64,000 bases of DNA from Artocarpus heterophyllus (GCA_025403435.1 CM046345.1:7444235-7508234); one strand, 5' to 3'. Positions 9,430-30,829 are shown, counted from the stretch's first letter. Numbers and translations: made by a program. The notes: generated from the letters alone by a model not told the origin.

Positions 9430-11800
9430 GAGTACTTAACGCTGTAGTTTCTATAGTTTTTCATTCGTGTCTCATGTGTGTAGCTGATGCATTCTAAAAC
9501 ATGTGAAATCATAAGCAAGCAATCTCGGATTTAAAGGAAACAACAATGGGGTTATTTTCTTTAATTTCATAATGTGTTCTAACGCATAAAATCAATATCT
9601 CCCACAAAATTTAAGGAATTCCTAATTTATCATAATTGATTTCATAGAATAAGTTTTCTATTTTTTATGTGTAACTGATATTTTATGAATCGTGTGAAAT
9701 CATACATGAAAGATATTATCTGATTTCAAATTTTGTTAATTTTACCCGAGGTCTCATCTATATTACATTTGTAATGAGGAATATGTTTTGAAGTGTTTAA
9801 ATTACCACTATTATCTTCAGTTTCATCGAATAAATTTTAGGCAAATTGTTATCTATCATATTAGAATGTAACTCTTACTTTCATTTGTTATTTTTTTCAT
9901 GTGCATAGCTGATACACTGTGAATCACATGAATCAAATAAAAAATTCTCTCAGATTTTTACAATCTCTAATTTTGTCATCGATTTCATCAAAAAAAAATT
10001 TAATGTGAACGATTATCTATCACATCCAAACATAACTCTTACTTTAATTTATGGTTTTGGTCATACATACAATTAATGCATTGTGAATTACATAAAATCG
10101 TGTGAAAGATTCTCTCCGATTAAAAGAATCATTAATTTTATCATCAGCTTCAACTTTTATTCATGATTTTTGTCGTGTGCATAATTGATACATTGTGAAT
10201 CATATAAAATGAAATAAAAAATTCTCTCAAGTTTCAACAATCACTAAGTTTATTATAGGTTTTATCACCTCAATTCCATATGAATACGAAGGCAATGTCT
10301 CAAGAACAAATGCATTGAAGAAGAACAAGAAGTCGCATTAAGTTTTTCTCCATACATTATAGGTACATAGGATCCAAGTTTTCCTATGCAGAAGCTAGTA
10401 AAAAGATGAGTTGTTTTCCATAAATTATAGGTAGAAGTTGCAATGCTAATTTTATTATCAATTTCATTGGACAAATTTTGAAAGCACGGTTATCTATTAT
10501 ATCAACATATAACTTTTGCTTTTACTTTTGTTTTCGTTATATGTATAACTGATACACTATGATCATGTGAAATTGCATAAAAGATTTTCTTAAATATTGA
10601 CAATTACTAATTTCATCTTCGGTTTCAAGTTTCAATTACTATTTTTGTCATGTGTATAACTAATACATTATGAATTGCTTGAAATGATATAAAAGATTCT
10701 CTCGAATTTCAACCTTTCTAATTTTGTCATTAGCTTCATTGAGTAAATTCCATTTGAACAATCTTTCTTGTCACAATATAACTCTTACTTTCATTTATAA
10801 TTTTTGTCATGTATTAATACACTGTGAATCACTTAAAATTACATAAAAGATACTCTCGGATTTCAACCATTCTAATTTTATCATTAGGTTAATCGAATGA
10901 ATTTTTATATGAACATGCAATTATCTTCGAATGAATTTTATATGAACATGCAATTATCTTTCTCATCAGAGTATAACTCTTACCTTCATTTATGATTTTT
11001 GCCATGTGTGTAACTGATATACTGTAAATCACGTAAAATTACATAAAAGATTCTCTCAGACTTCAACAATCACTACTTCTATCATTAGTTGCATTGAATA
11101 AAGTTTATATGAACGGTTATCTATATAACGCTTAATCATTTATGATATTTGTCGTATGTGTAACTGTGAATTGTGTGAAATTACATAAACGACTCTCGGA
11201 TTTTAACAATCACCAATTATATCATTGGTTTTATCGAATAAAGTTTATACAAACAGTTATCTATGTAACTCCTATTCATTTATGATATTTGTCATATGTA
11301 TAACTATGATTCTCATGAAATTACATAAAGTACTCTCGGATGTCAACAATCACTGATTTTAACATTGGTTTCATCAAATAAAGTTTATACAAATGGTTAT
11401 ATGTATAACTCCTATTCATTTATGATATTTGTCATATGTATAACTATGATTCGCATGAAATTATATAAAGTACCCTCGGATTTCAATAATCACTAATTTT
11501 AATATTGGTTCATTGAATAAAGTTTATACGAAGGGTTATCTGTATAACTCCTATTCATTTATGATATTTGTCGTATGTATAACTGTGATTCGCATGAAAT
11601 TACTTCAACAATCACTAATTTTAACATTGGTTTCATTGAATAAAGTTTATATGAACAGTTATCTGTATAACTCTTATTCATTTATGATATTTGTCATATG
11701 TGTAACTGTGAATCGTGCCAAATTACATAAAGTACTCTTGGATTTCAACAATTACTCATTTCATCATTGGTTCCATCGCCCAAGTTCTCTATAAATACCA
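9430..11800. repeat. Degenerate tandem satellite, second block
   Basis: Same monomer family as 6500-7330. The TGTGAATC-type landmark recurs near 9481, 9670, 9902, 10063, 10178, 10540, 10652, 10811, 11005, 11154, 11295, 11434, 11574 and 11697. Spacing is 110-230 bp and settles at about 140 bp from 11154 to 11574. It contains a partial TAR-flank start (about 10260-10400) and a 34-bp direct duplication around 10901-10965. It ends at the left edge of unit C. Confidence 0.85.
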
Positions 11801-13137
11801 TGGCAATCTCTCAAGAACAATTGCATTGAAGAAGAAGTTGCATTAAGCTTTTTCCCATACATCATAGGTAAGTAGAGTCCAAGTTTTCCAAAGCAGAAGG
11901 CTAGGAAAAATCTGCCTTGTTTTCAAAATGTTTCCACCTCTCAAAAACGTTAATAATTTGGAACTCAAAGGAAGGTTAAAGTTAGTTGAGAAAATCAACT
12001 GATATGCTAATTAGAAATGTGTGGCATGGGAAAATTAAGGAGGGAACTTTCTTGGAGTAGAAGGTAATTTCCTGAAGTATTCATATATTCTATTCTCAAA
12101 ATCTTGGTTCATTTCTTGACTTCTCGTAATTAGTTATTAGCTAAAATCATGCTTAGATATACCATTCAGTTGACTTGTGTTGCAATTAACTTCTCATGTT
12201 TTACAGAAAATTTCTCTGCAAACATTGAAAGAATTCTTCTTTGTTTAATGATCTTATTGTCTTTTCGAAAGGAAAGAATTATCTTTACTCCTAATTTCTC
12301 TTGAGGTTTCAGATGAGTTATTTATCATTCCACTTTCCATTTTCCAGAAACAAACTGTTACTTAAATAAAAAGCCCCAAAAACAGAATGAGGCCCTGTTA
12401 AGCTTTGGCTTATCCCCTCAGGAACTTGAACTCAGAAAAACTGCCAGTGAAATTTCTTGTTCAGTTTTTTTTTTTTTATGGAAAAGTGACTCATAAACTT
12501 CTTTGACTGGGAGGAAGTTTAAAATGAATTTCTAGGAATATATATATATATACTTTAGTTACTATCCACAGCACTTTCTGGAACCATCATATATTTATCA
12601 CTTTCTGCAAATTTTGTTTCGTTTTGTTTTTCTTTTTATTTTAATATGCTTTTAATTAGATTTGATGTTTAAAACTACGCATTACTGATTGAGTTACCTA
12701 CAGTTGAAAACTCCATTAATTTTATGTAGACCTGTTCTTTTGAAGTAAATTCAATATTTTAACTACATTTTTGGTGTCAAACATTATTCCTCTTCCTCTA
12801 TCTTCCATAAAAGGACATTCTATTTTCTTTTTTTCTTTTTTCTTTTTTTGGTATTGGTTGGCGTGTACGTTCATATTGTCACATAAATGGGAAAATTAAA
12901 AAATTTTAAAAAAAAAAAAACAGAGAAAACTATAGACAACAAAGAGAAGTTTAATTTGGTGAACTGCAAAATTTCATTACTAGAGAATATTGTTACAATA
13001 ATCTGATCACTAATAACATTGTATTTCCTCTCTTTTTCTACAGGTTCTCTCCCTCCCTGGGACAAGCTTTGGCGGTTTTCTCCGGCATATCCATAGCACC
13101 ACAAGGAGGGAGGGGCCGCCACATTCCGCTGGTGGCC
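11801..13137. repeat. TAR 3'-flank repeat, unit C (attached to the intact gene)
   Basis: Third and reference copy of the flank. On the minus strand it follows the stop codon of the intact TAR gene, so it should include its 3' UTR. Its 13020-13137 end aligns with 8100-8210 and 4800-4910. No open frame of note. Confidence 0.8.
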
Positions 13138-18000
<4,863 letters not shown>

Positions 18001-18114
18001 TTTTTTTCAAAAACAGAGCAAGAAAACAGAGGACAAGAAAAACAGAGTTTGGAAATGTAATACTTGAGAGCTTTTTTTTTTGTGTGTGTGAAGAATGAAG
18101 CAAAAGAACTGGAA

Positions 18115-18121
18115 ATTTATA
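18115..18121 (-). promoter_or_regulatory. TATA box of the TAR gene
   Basis: TATAAAT on the minus strand, about 115 bp before the ATG at 18000. Transcription would be expected to start about 30 bp downstream, near 18088, giving a 5' leader of roughly 90 nt. Confidence 0.6.
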
Positions 18122-18299
18122 GGGGAAAACAGAGGAAGAGAACAAAAATGATGGGAGTGACAAATGGAAGGTTGAAATTTGAAAAGAAGTGCATGCAGAA
18201 AAGGCGTTGAAGTTGATGAAGCGTTATGAACTGCCCTTTTGTCTTTTTTTCTTTTTTTGATGGTCAAGTTTATGGTGCACTAATTAAGAAAAAACATTT

Positions 18300-20006
18300 G
18301 TTGAAAACAATCTGACAGAGGAGGAGGGAAAAAGAAACAGACTTGAATTCAGTTTCGCTAATTTGGAAGGACTCTGAAAACCCCTTTGAGGGGATTTAAT
18401 AATCAGATTCGTTTTTTTTTTGGGTTTTAGAGCCTCTTGTGCATGTTGGTTCAGAGCTTGTTTGGCTCTAAAATTTTACCATGAAAATGCTGATAAAAAA
18501 GAAAAGCAGGGCAATAGTGAAAAGAAAATTGAAAATTGGAAAAAAAAATAATAAAAGAAAAAAGTTTGATCCTAGTGTTACATTTGCATATTTGGACTCA
18601 AAAAGGAAACCCCAGAAAATGATGAGTTAGGGGAAGAGGATAATGATAAGTTGGTTGCAGTCAGGCTCGGAGAAACACCTCCGACATAAGATTTTCTCGG
18701 GAATCAAGAAATCCCACTACGATTTTATCGGAAAATGGCAGTTTTCCGATGCCAGATCTTGAAAACAAAACAGATCCACTAAGGCATAGATTCACTGTTC
18801 CGCGTTGATATATAAAAACATATGCACATTTATATTGTATTGTATCATATCATATAATTAAATTATATATATATACATAGAAAGTACGATATAAACAGGG
18901 GTGGTATTGTGAAAAAGCTGCTATGGCTACATGCTCTGTCTATTTTTTTTATTTTTTTGTATTTGCTTTTTCTTCCCTTGTTTTTTTCTCCTTGCTTTAT
19001 TTTTTTTTTTTTTTTTTGGTTCTTCTAAGTTTAAATTTTTTAATGTTACTATTTGCTTGTCAATCTTTTTTAAAGTTGATATCCTTGATTGAACTGGGAA
19101 CTTGAGAGAGACATGATTTTGGTAACTCTATTGGCTAAGCCAGATATGTAATCTTGAGACTTGGACTGACAAGTCAAAACTTTTTTATGTGTCTTAAAAA
19201 AATAAATAATAAATAAAAGCAGGTTTATGTATCCTACATTCTATATATATATATATATATATAGGTCTAGTGTGTTTCGGGCTTCTTGGTTATGCCTTGA
19301 ATATTTTATCTTTGATCTTATTGTCTCCTTTAATTCTCTTTCATCCCCAGATTTGGTAAATTCTACTTGCTTGTATCCTAATGCTCTTCACTGACAAAAA
19401 GCAAGGAGACACAAATGAATAAATAATATCCGACTACTTTAGTTCAGTCGAAAACTAAAGATTGTGTTTTTCTTTTTCTTTTACTCTCTTTAATTCCTTG
19501 TAAAATGCTTCTTTTTGGAAAAATGATTTTCCTCCTCTGAAATGTTTGTCAAATCAAAAGAAGGAAATTAACTATGAGTTTTTTTGGATACATAGTTAAA
19601 ACTAATAAATTTGAGTCAAAATATTGTAGCATATAAAAGTTTAATATTATAATTTATTTTTACTTTATATTATAATACATAAAAATTTTATATTGTAACA
19701 GTTTGAACAAACTTCATTTTCACACAAAGCTTATATCAATATCGTTATTTGAAATTGTGTTGATGAATAACAACAACGCTTTATTTATGTGCAACAAACT
19801 ATGACAAGTATAATTCCTTCGACAAAATCCTAACAAGTATAACGGTTTTTTCCTTCCGTACCAACTTCAAAAGGGTGTACTCGACAATTATGTTTCAATC
19901 ATCTTAAATTATTTTCAAAACAAAGAAAGATAAAAGTAGAATTCTGCTTATTAAAATTATTATTGGTATAAAAATTCATAATGGCGAATAACAACAGTGT
20001 TTTAAG
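18300..20006. other. Intergenic, no gene seen
   Basis: AT-rich, with T and A runs around 18920-19060 and an AT tract at about 19240-19263. Possible decayed MITE text (TTGTAGCATATAAAAG) lies at 19575-19730. Nothing coding is supported. Confidence 0.6.
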
Positions 20007-20111
20007 GTCCGTTTGGTTCGAGTATTTGAATGAAATTTAAATTTTTGTTAGAGAAAATACTGTAGCAAAATGATTCGAACCTTGATTTGAATATTCAACC
20101 AAACATACCCT
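20007..20111. mobile_element. Short MITE-like element
   Basis: About 105 bp, ends GGTCCGTTTGGTT and AACCAAACATACC, near-perfect inverted repeats. The interior includes AAAATACTGTAGCAAAATG. Confidence 0.5.
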
Positions 20112-20280
20112 TACTTTTTTAGCATAACAAACTATAAAATGCTTTATTGGAGTGAGAATTTCTTTTTCTAAAATACGCATAAATTAAACTATAATTTTGA
20201 AATAAAACTAATAGTGTAAAAATACTAAAAATTAAAGGTTTGTAATTTTTTCCATTTATTCTGTCTATTTATTACACTTT

Positions 20281-21627
20281 GGATAATTTTCATAAATATC
20301 TTTCAAACTATGTACCATATTTTACTTTTCCCTTTGATATGGTAAAATCGGTCAAAGTGCCCCTGCCCCCCCCTTCCCCCAATGTATTAAAAAAAGATCA
20401 AAATACTTACACCCATCTAAATCCATCTATAAATCTAAAAAATTGTTGAAGTGGCATCTTATTGAAAATTAAAAAATGTATTAAAATTCTAATGAAATAC
20501 GAAAAATAATTAATATTAGAAATAATAATATATTTATTTTAATTTTGTTCTCATTCTTTTTATTCTCTCTGCCTCCCTTTTCTTCATGATCTTTCTCCTT
20601 ACTCTGTCTACTCTACTATAAATCAAACCAAAAAAAAACCCAATAAAACCCCCTACCCTGGCAACACCCCGTCGTGCTGCCATCCCCTATGCCCGACCCC
20701 TTCTTCCCATGCCCTTACCCCACTACATCCAGCACCAGCCTCACACCGCCATTCGCCAACATGACCCTCATTCTCTCGCCTAGCACAACAAAGAACATTC
20801 ATCTCAATGCTATTCAAAATGTTGTCGTCATCATGAACCATACAATGTTGTCGACGTTGTGAATCACAACCCCACCTTGATCTCTCTCTACTCTACTATA
20901 AATCATACAAAAAAAAAAAAAAAAAACCCAACAAAACCCTACCCTGGCAATTCCCTATCATGTTGTCATCCCCCACGCCCAACACCCCCCCCCCCCCCTC
21001 CCCTACCCTTACCCCACGACAACTAGCACCAGCCTCGCATCGCCATTCGCCAACACAACCCACCTTCTCTCACTTGGTACAACAAAGATCATTCGCCTCA
21101 ATACCATTCAGAACTGTTGTCGTTATTGCTAACCATGCAATGTCAATGCCGTTGCGAATCAAAGCCTCGCCATCACAACCCCACCCTGCTCTCTATCTTG
21201 CTCAGACTAGCTCGGGCAACAGGGGTGGCTAGTTAGGGCAAAGGGCTAGATTGTATGGAGCGACATGTTGACGCGTTGGTGGCTGGTTAGGTAGCTATCA
21301 CAAGGTGGGGGCGAGGGAATAGAGCGTGAGTTTTTGAATCTGATTTACAGTACAGAGACAAAGGAGGGAGAGAAGAAAACTCAAGAAAATAAATTATTCT
21401 TATAGACAAATTTTAAATATTTTTATGTATTTAATTAGAATTTCAATGCATTTTTTAATCTTTAATAGGATGTCACGTCAATAAAACCATTAAGTTTATA
21501 GACAAAATTGGATGAAGGAGGTATTCTGTCTTGTTTTCTATAGACCAGGGTCATTTTGATTAAGTTACAAAATCAAGGGACAAAGTGAAATATAGTACAT
21601 AGTTTGGAAGATTTACAAAAATAATCC
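20281..21627. mobile_element. Mutator-like non-autonomous element with long terminal inverted repeats
   Basis: The left arm (20281 to about 20545) and right arm (about 21390-21627) are long inverted copies. Paired landmarks are GGATAATTTT/GGATTATTTT, CAAACTATGTACCATATTTTAC/its TACTATATTTCAC counterpart, TCAAAGTGCCCCTG/TCAAAATGACCCTG, and TTAAAAAATGTATTAAAATT/TTAAAAAATGCATTGAAATT. Arms of about 240 bp are typical of Mutator-like elements. Between them lies a GC-richer cargo present twice in tandem (20603-20884 and 20886-21195). I see no transposase. A clean 9-bp target duplication was not visible, so the exact ends may be off by some bases. Confidence 0.75.
20603..21195. repeat. Tandemly duplicated cargo of the Mutator-like element
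   Basis: Two copies of about 280-310 bp, starting at CTACTCTACTATAAATCA and continuing through CCTACCCTGGCAA, CTTACCCCAC, CACCAGCCTC, CGCCATTCGCCAACA and ACAACAAAGA. The copies differ at many sites and by A- and C-run lengths. Possible captured host sequence; the source gene is not recognised and no shared long frame survives. Confidence 0.8.
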
Positions 21628-22128
21628 ATATATTTTTTAATCTATGTTATATAAATATATTCATTTAAATATATAAACTTAAGCAATAGGACAGTCCAAT
21701 TATTTTTTTAAAATTTAAAATAATAAGAGATGTTAAAACTGTAAAAAAAGCACTTCTCTATCTTTGAAACAATAAAAAATCGATAAGTAGAACAAAATAA
21801 GAGGAAAAAAAAAATGGGGGTTAGGGGAAAAGGTTGATAAATTTGAGAAATTTTTAAATGAGTCGGAAAAAAGTTTTTCATCTTGATTCATCCTCAACCA
21901 TGTTAACGATTAGACTGAGAAAATTAGTTTTCATTTCTATTTCCACAATTAACATAACAAACAGTACAATACACACACAATTAGTTTCTAATTATTTGAT
22001 CCTCTATTTCAGCTGAAATCTTTGTTGATGTTCTCCCAAAATTAATAGAATTACAAGAATCTTCGGAATTCAATCACATGGAGAAGTGTCAACATCCATG
22101 GAAGAAAATGATAACTTGAATAGGTAAC
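21628..22128. other. AT-rich spacer, nothing recognised
   Basis: No gene or repeat structure supported. Confidence 0.6.
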
Positions 22129-24159
22129 TGTTGGAAACAAAGTGCGCAGCGGAATTTTAAAATTTTTCATCAGAGTATTTTTCAAAACACAAGTTTGACA
22201 TGTTATATGTATAAATTAAACAGATCTTACTAACCTCAGTGTGCCGAAGAACCTCCGCGACCTGTGTAGAGAAGTAACGTTCCAGAAGAGCCTCAACCAA
22301 CTGGTCTTCTTTGCTATTCTCTATCCACAACCGGAGTGAGTGTGGGCTCACACGTACAGCTCTTCCACCGGTGACTCTCCTTCCAACCAATAGAGAGAAC
22401 CCAAAGCTAGTGTTCGTGATTTGTGAACAAAAGCTCTCAGGGAGTTTTCAGATGCTCACTAGAAGAGTATCACTCTTAATCTCTCAAATTGATCTGAGTA
22501 AATCATTAGACTCACTCCCTTTTATACCTATTGGTCCTTGGGGTCAGTCCATATCAGATTAGGTCTCAAAAATTGAAACAGAATCAAGTTCGGATCAATA
22601 TCTGATAAGATACGCGTGAAAAACGCGTAATCTTAACTGTCGCGGTCGGCATGCCGAACTGTGTGATAGGCAGGCCGAACTGGCCAGTTCGACAGGCCGA
22701 ACTTTCTGATAGGCAGGCCGAACTGTCGAGAAAAAATCTCCACGAATCTTTTATTTTCCACCCGAGATTCTAAAGGATAAAGTCTCAGTTTTGATTCAAA
22801 TAGCCCAATAGAAAAGATATCTGATCAAAACAAACTTTATCAAGATAATCTCTAAGAAAATAAATCAATTCACAATAATTCTACAAGTTTATCTTGTTCT
22901 AATTGTCCAAAATTAAAACAACCGATAAACAGACAAGAATTATCCGAACGCCATAATTCAACAAGTTCATCTTGAACTAATTTCTTACATAATTAATTCA
23001 ACCGATAAACAGACATGAATTATTTGATTCTTACAAATTTTAAACCAATCTGATAAATCCGACATAAGTCACCAATTATTGGAAAAGCACGCCGTGTCGT
23101 TACAGGATTTTGTGAGCTAGCAAAGGGGACCAAAATAGACCTATAAAGTTCAAGCTCATGATAATTATGAAACCCAATATCCCAGATATACATTTCACAA
23201 TTATCAACTCCAACGCTACTCCACTAAAAGCTTGGAGCTGCACTCTCGAACTTTATAGAATTACGAAGCTCGTGTAGCTAAGTCTCCATGACATATCATA
23301 GTGTATCGCATCCCCATATGATCATCCATAATCGGCTTAAGGACAAGTTCTGTCTTACCTTCTCGATTATTTTTATCTTACGTTCCATTGTCTCATCATT
23401 AGAAAACTTACCATCCAAAGATAGTATACCATTCGGTTACACCTATGTATCCAAATGGTTGAGCGCTCCAGTTTTCTAATTACAGGACAACGCATATAAG
23501 AGGATATCATTACTCCTAAAGAGGAGCTATGGATTCCATATCTATGAATAACAAGTCTACGCTACCAAGAGTCATGCCTCCAACGTACCGGCATGCATGC
23601 CACTATAGAGATGTGGGAGTCACCCATTGGTACATCAAAAGACACAAGTCGAGACAACGGGCCCATTATTCATCTCAGGATTAAGATACAATACAAATGA
23701 TTGTCTAAAGTGAATCGATTTGCCAAGACAGAATTATTAATCTAAATCAATTTACTTTATGTCCTGATCCAACATATCGTCACCTATGACAACGCGCCAA
23801 TGTTTCTATTCACGGAGTCCAACTCCGATGGCCAAGACAAACCATCTCCCAAAAAGGATATAGACAACATAACAATCTTTACATGAATAAAGCGCCCAAC
23901 TTTATTCCCTCGATTGCGGATCATATATTTTAGACCATCACCTTAAGAGTCGTGTCTACCGCATAATCATCCCATCATATGCCCAACTCTTAAGGTTTAG
24001 ACTGATAGTCTCAGACTACTGTTTGCTTATCATACATTCAACAAATATGAACGTAAAGAGGACAATATTTGGTATATATAAACGAATAAATTCTTTATTG
24101 ATAAAAATGTCTCCAAAAATGTATTACATTTTTACTCCTTAGAGCATACATGTCTAACA
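22129..24159 (-). mobile_element. Copia-type solo LTR (2031 bp)
   Basis: Flanked by a perfect 5-bp target duplication GTAAC (22124-22128 and 24160-24164). The ends are TGTTGGA and TCTAACA. On the minus strand it starts TGTTAGACATGTATGC and ends TTCCGCTGCGCACTTTGTTT before CCAACA, a 3' end style common in plant copia LTRs. A TATA box (GGTATAAAAGGGAGTGAG) lies at about 22526-22509 on the minus strand, leaving some 370 bp of R/U5. No internal domain or second LTR is present, so it is a solo LTR. It carries a CG-rich palindrome array upstream of its TATA box (22645-22724). Confidence 0.88.
22645..22724. repeat. CG-rich palindromic motif array in the copia solo LTR
   Basis: Four copies: TCGGCATGCCGAAC, GGCAGGCCGAAC, GTTCGACAGGCCGAAC and GGCAGGCCGAAC. 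The arms TCGGC and GCCGA flank a 2-nt centre. The array sits about 120-200 bp upstream of the LTR TATA box on the LTR's own strand, in the U3 region. Confidence 0.9.
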
Positions 24160-24203
24160 GTAACAACATGTGTAACATTTCCCTTATAATCACTTAAACC
24201 CCT

Positions 24204-28028
<3,825 letters not shown>

Positions 28029-30529
28029 TTACCGGCCAAACCTATGACTCTCTTGCCGGACTTCCCCACCGTTCATCAGCTTATCCAAAACAACATTAAG
28101 GTCCACTGGCTGCCCATCCTCGGTCATTTTCTTAACTGTTGCTCTCACAATGTCCCTCCGGAATCCCATTGCGACAATATTGTCAATAACATCATCAACG
28201 GGTATGCGATTTCCAGTCCCGTTTGCGTTTGATCCACTATCCACATCAGAGGCCATTGGCACTGCACGTGGGAGAACTTGGGCAGTTGGGAGTTGTGAGA
28301 ATCTGTTTTCACTAGCTAGGACCAGAGAAAATGGTGGCTGTTCTGAGGATTTCATTTTTGAACTGCTGTATTGGGAAGGAATTCTGGAATGAGCATAGCC
28401 ATCATGAAAACTAGAATGTCTACTCGGTTGCATATGTTCAGTGCGAAACTCTGGATTTCTTGAAGGTTGATCATATACCCTTTGGTTAGAACCAAAATAA
28501 GCTTGTTGGTTCGGAGGGGCCAAGCCGGGCGCATTAGAGGTTCTTTGGATGCTTGTGTTGTAGCTTTGAGGTGATATGTAAGAAGTTTCCTCAAAGTTAT
28601 GTGCTGATAAATAAGGGGCTTGCGGGTCAACAACATCGTGAGATGGATGTGGTGGGCGCAGGTGCTGTAACTGTGAGGTCGGAGGAAGTTGTGGAACTGG
28701 TTGACAAGGTTGATATGGTGCCGGAGATGTTGGTTGCGGCTGCTGGATATGAGGCATGCGATATTGTTGATGAGTGGATTCCGAGCTAAGCATAGGATTT
28801 GGTGGTAAGTAGTTTGGCTCTGCCTGTGGCATAGATGGGATTTGGTTCTGAGATGCTTGGGCTGGAAACTGCCCCACTATTGGTACTGGCGGCTCTGCCT
28901 GCTGAATAGAAGGGATTTGGTTCTGAGATACTTGTGCTAGAAACTGCCCTGCTATTGGTACTGGTGATTGACTGTGATATGAAGGAATTGAAGAAACATT
29001 AGGATTAGGAAGAAATTGCTGTGAAGAAATTACAGGACTTGGTTGTGGTTGGTTGGTTGGTTGTTGGACAGATGATAAAACTCCTTGACCAGAACTAGTG
29101 TTCTTTTTGGTCTTTTGGTCTTGTGATTGCTCCTGATTTTTTAAGATTTGAAGCTTTGTTAGCTGCAGCTGGACTTCTGATATCTCTCGTTTATCTCTCA
29201 AGTCTCGAATACCACCTTGAATCTGTCAAAGTTATCCAATAACGTGACCAAGCATTTTAAATATGCATTGTATCTATCTAGAAAAATTTCCCTAAATTTA
29301 AGTTCAAAGAAAACAATACAATCGAAGGAAAACAACGACAGAAACAGTGAAGCTAAGGAATACCTCGGTGAGAATATTGCCTAGCTGCGTCAACTTTCCT
29401 TCGGTCCTTCCATGATTAAACTCAGATGAATCCTTCAATTCGTCAACAGAATCTTCAATTTTCCGTGTTCTACTGTCCAGTTGACACATTCTCACATTAA
29501 GACCCTCAATAACGTGTAGTAGATTCTCAGAATGCTCCTCCATTTTGCGATCAATCAAAGATATCAATCCTCCATCGCTGGAAGAACCAACCCTCATGGA
29601 ACCAGCTCTTGGCGGATCGATGTAGTACGTAGAAGAGCGATTCTGCTATGAACAAGAAAATGCATAACTCTTACAGTACAAAAAAATAAACCATTATCAC
29701 TTAATAACACGAATCCTCATCCCTCATTTCACTTTTTTTTTCCACATACAATCCATAATTTCAGCTTAACAAGGTCTCAAGAGAAAAACAAATTACGTTA
29801 AAAAAAAAAAATCAATTCATATTCAATTTGACTTCAAATCTGTTGTTTCCCTGAAAAATAAAAAATAAAAAAAAAACCTTCAAATCTGTTGTGTTATTAA
29901 ACCAATAAATCTAATAAAATGTAACGCATTGGATCTGTTCAGGCTCTGAGCAGCTCTCCAGTACAAATTTGGTCCTCAATTGAACAAATCACAAAATTTC
30001 TTTCAAAATCTTGATTTTTGACAATGCAAGTGTTTCGCAACGTGGTTCAGGAAATGTCCGTCCAACTTAAGCTTCTCACATACTGCAGTAAAATGGTTCT
30101 AACTTTTCGTTCTAATAGCATTACCAAACGCACTTTAAGAATTGCAATTTGGGAATTGATGTTAAAATTGGGATTCAGAATAACCAACGAGTAATACAAT
30201 TCATCGAATTCTAATTTCAAAACCTAAACTTCGCTCCGATAAATACAGAAAGACGAGATTTTTCTTCAATTTAAAATCAACCAAAATCAACAACGAAAGG
30301 GATTGATCAATCAAACCTGGAAAGCGGAATCGTACGTGTTGGGGGAGACGACAGGTCGTATGGGACGGAAATGGAAGGAGGAACTGAGATCGTCCTTGCT
30401 TAATCCATAAGAGAGATCGTCGTCCTCCTCCGGTTCGTGTCCACGGGAGAACGAGAGGTCGGAGAAGTCGTCGGAGTGGGATCGAGAAAGCTCCGCGATC
30501 CGCTTGTCCATGAAATCCGACGACATCAT
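28029..30529 (-). CDS. DUF1421 protein, FLOE family
   Basis: Three exons with GT/AG borders, all phase 0: 30529-30317, 29642-29364, 29222-28029; 561 aa. Arabidopsis FLOE proteins are DUF1421 proteins; FLOE1 forms water-dependent condensates in seeds and tunes germination. The same layout is visible: N terminus SSDFMDKRIAEL with an Asp/Ser-rich acidic stretch (residues 1-71), a coiled coil (about 99-200) shared by exons 2 and 3, a long Gln/Pro/Ser-rich disordered region (about 200-500), and the C-terminal DUF1421 (about 504-561) with IPVDDVIDNIVAMGFRRD, UBA-like in pattern. Two adjacent ATGs (30529 and 30526) could start translation. Length is close to the Arabidopsis proteins (510-540 aa). 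Which FLOE paralogue is closest cannot be told by eye. Confidence 0.93.
30028..30135. mobile_element. MITE-like element in FLOE-family intron 1
   Basis: About 108 bp with imperfect inverted ends (AAGTGTTTCG / CCAAACGCACTT) and the shared interior text CTCACATACTGCAGTAAAATGGTTCTAAC. Confidence 0.4.
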
Positions 30530-30735
30530 AGCGACAAAGAGCGAGTATTTCCTCCAAGGATTGAGCTTGATTTTCTAGGATGCCAAACAGAGGGTCAAGG
30601 TTTTCTCGAAAAGTTGACTTGCGATTGAAGAAGTAAGGGTTGTGGTTCTGTATGAGTTATGTTATCGGTTATCGCGTCACCTGCAAGATTTGCAGCTGCC
30701 GTGGGACTGCTGCAACAACGGATGCTAACACAATA

Positions 30736-30745
30736 ACACGTGTCG
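30736..30745. promoter_or_regulatory. G-box/ABRE-like site upstream of the FLOE-family gene
   Basis: ACACGTGTCG contains the palindrome CACGTG with an ABRE-like flank, about 210 bp upstream of the ATG. Such sites are bound by bZIP factors in abscisic-acid and seed-maturation responses. That fits the seed role known for FLOE1, but function here is inferred. Confidence 0.45.
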
Positions 30746-30829
30746 CCAGGAGGAGGTGGCCTCATAAAACTGCGTGAGTTTTTTCTTTTTTTTTTTTTGG
30801 AAAAGTCATAGAAATTAGTTGGAATATTC

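Noticed and set aside
9430..11800. CRISPR-like or centromeric array
   Set aside because: Repeats are degenerate, with no constant spacer pattern, in a plant nuclear genome, and the array is short and local.
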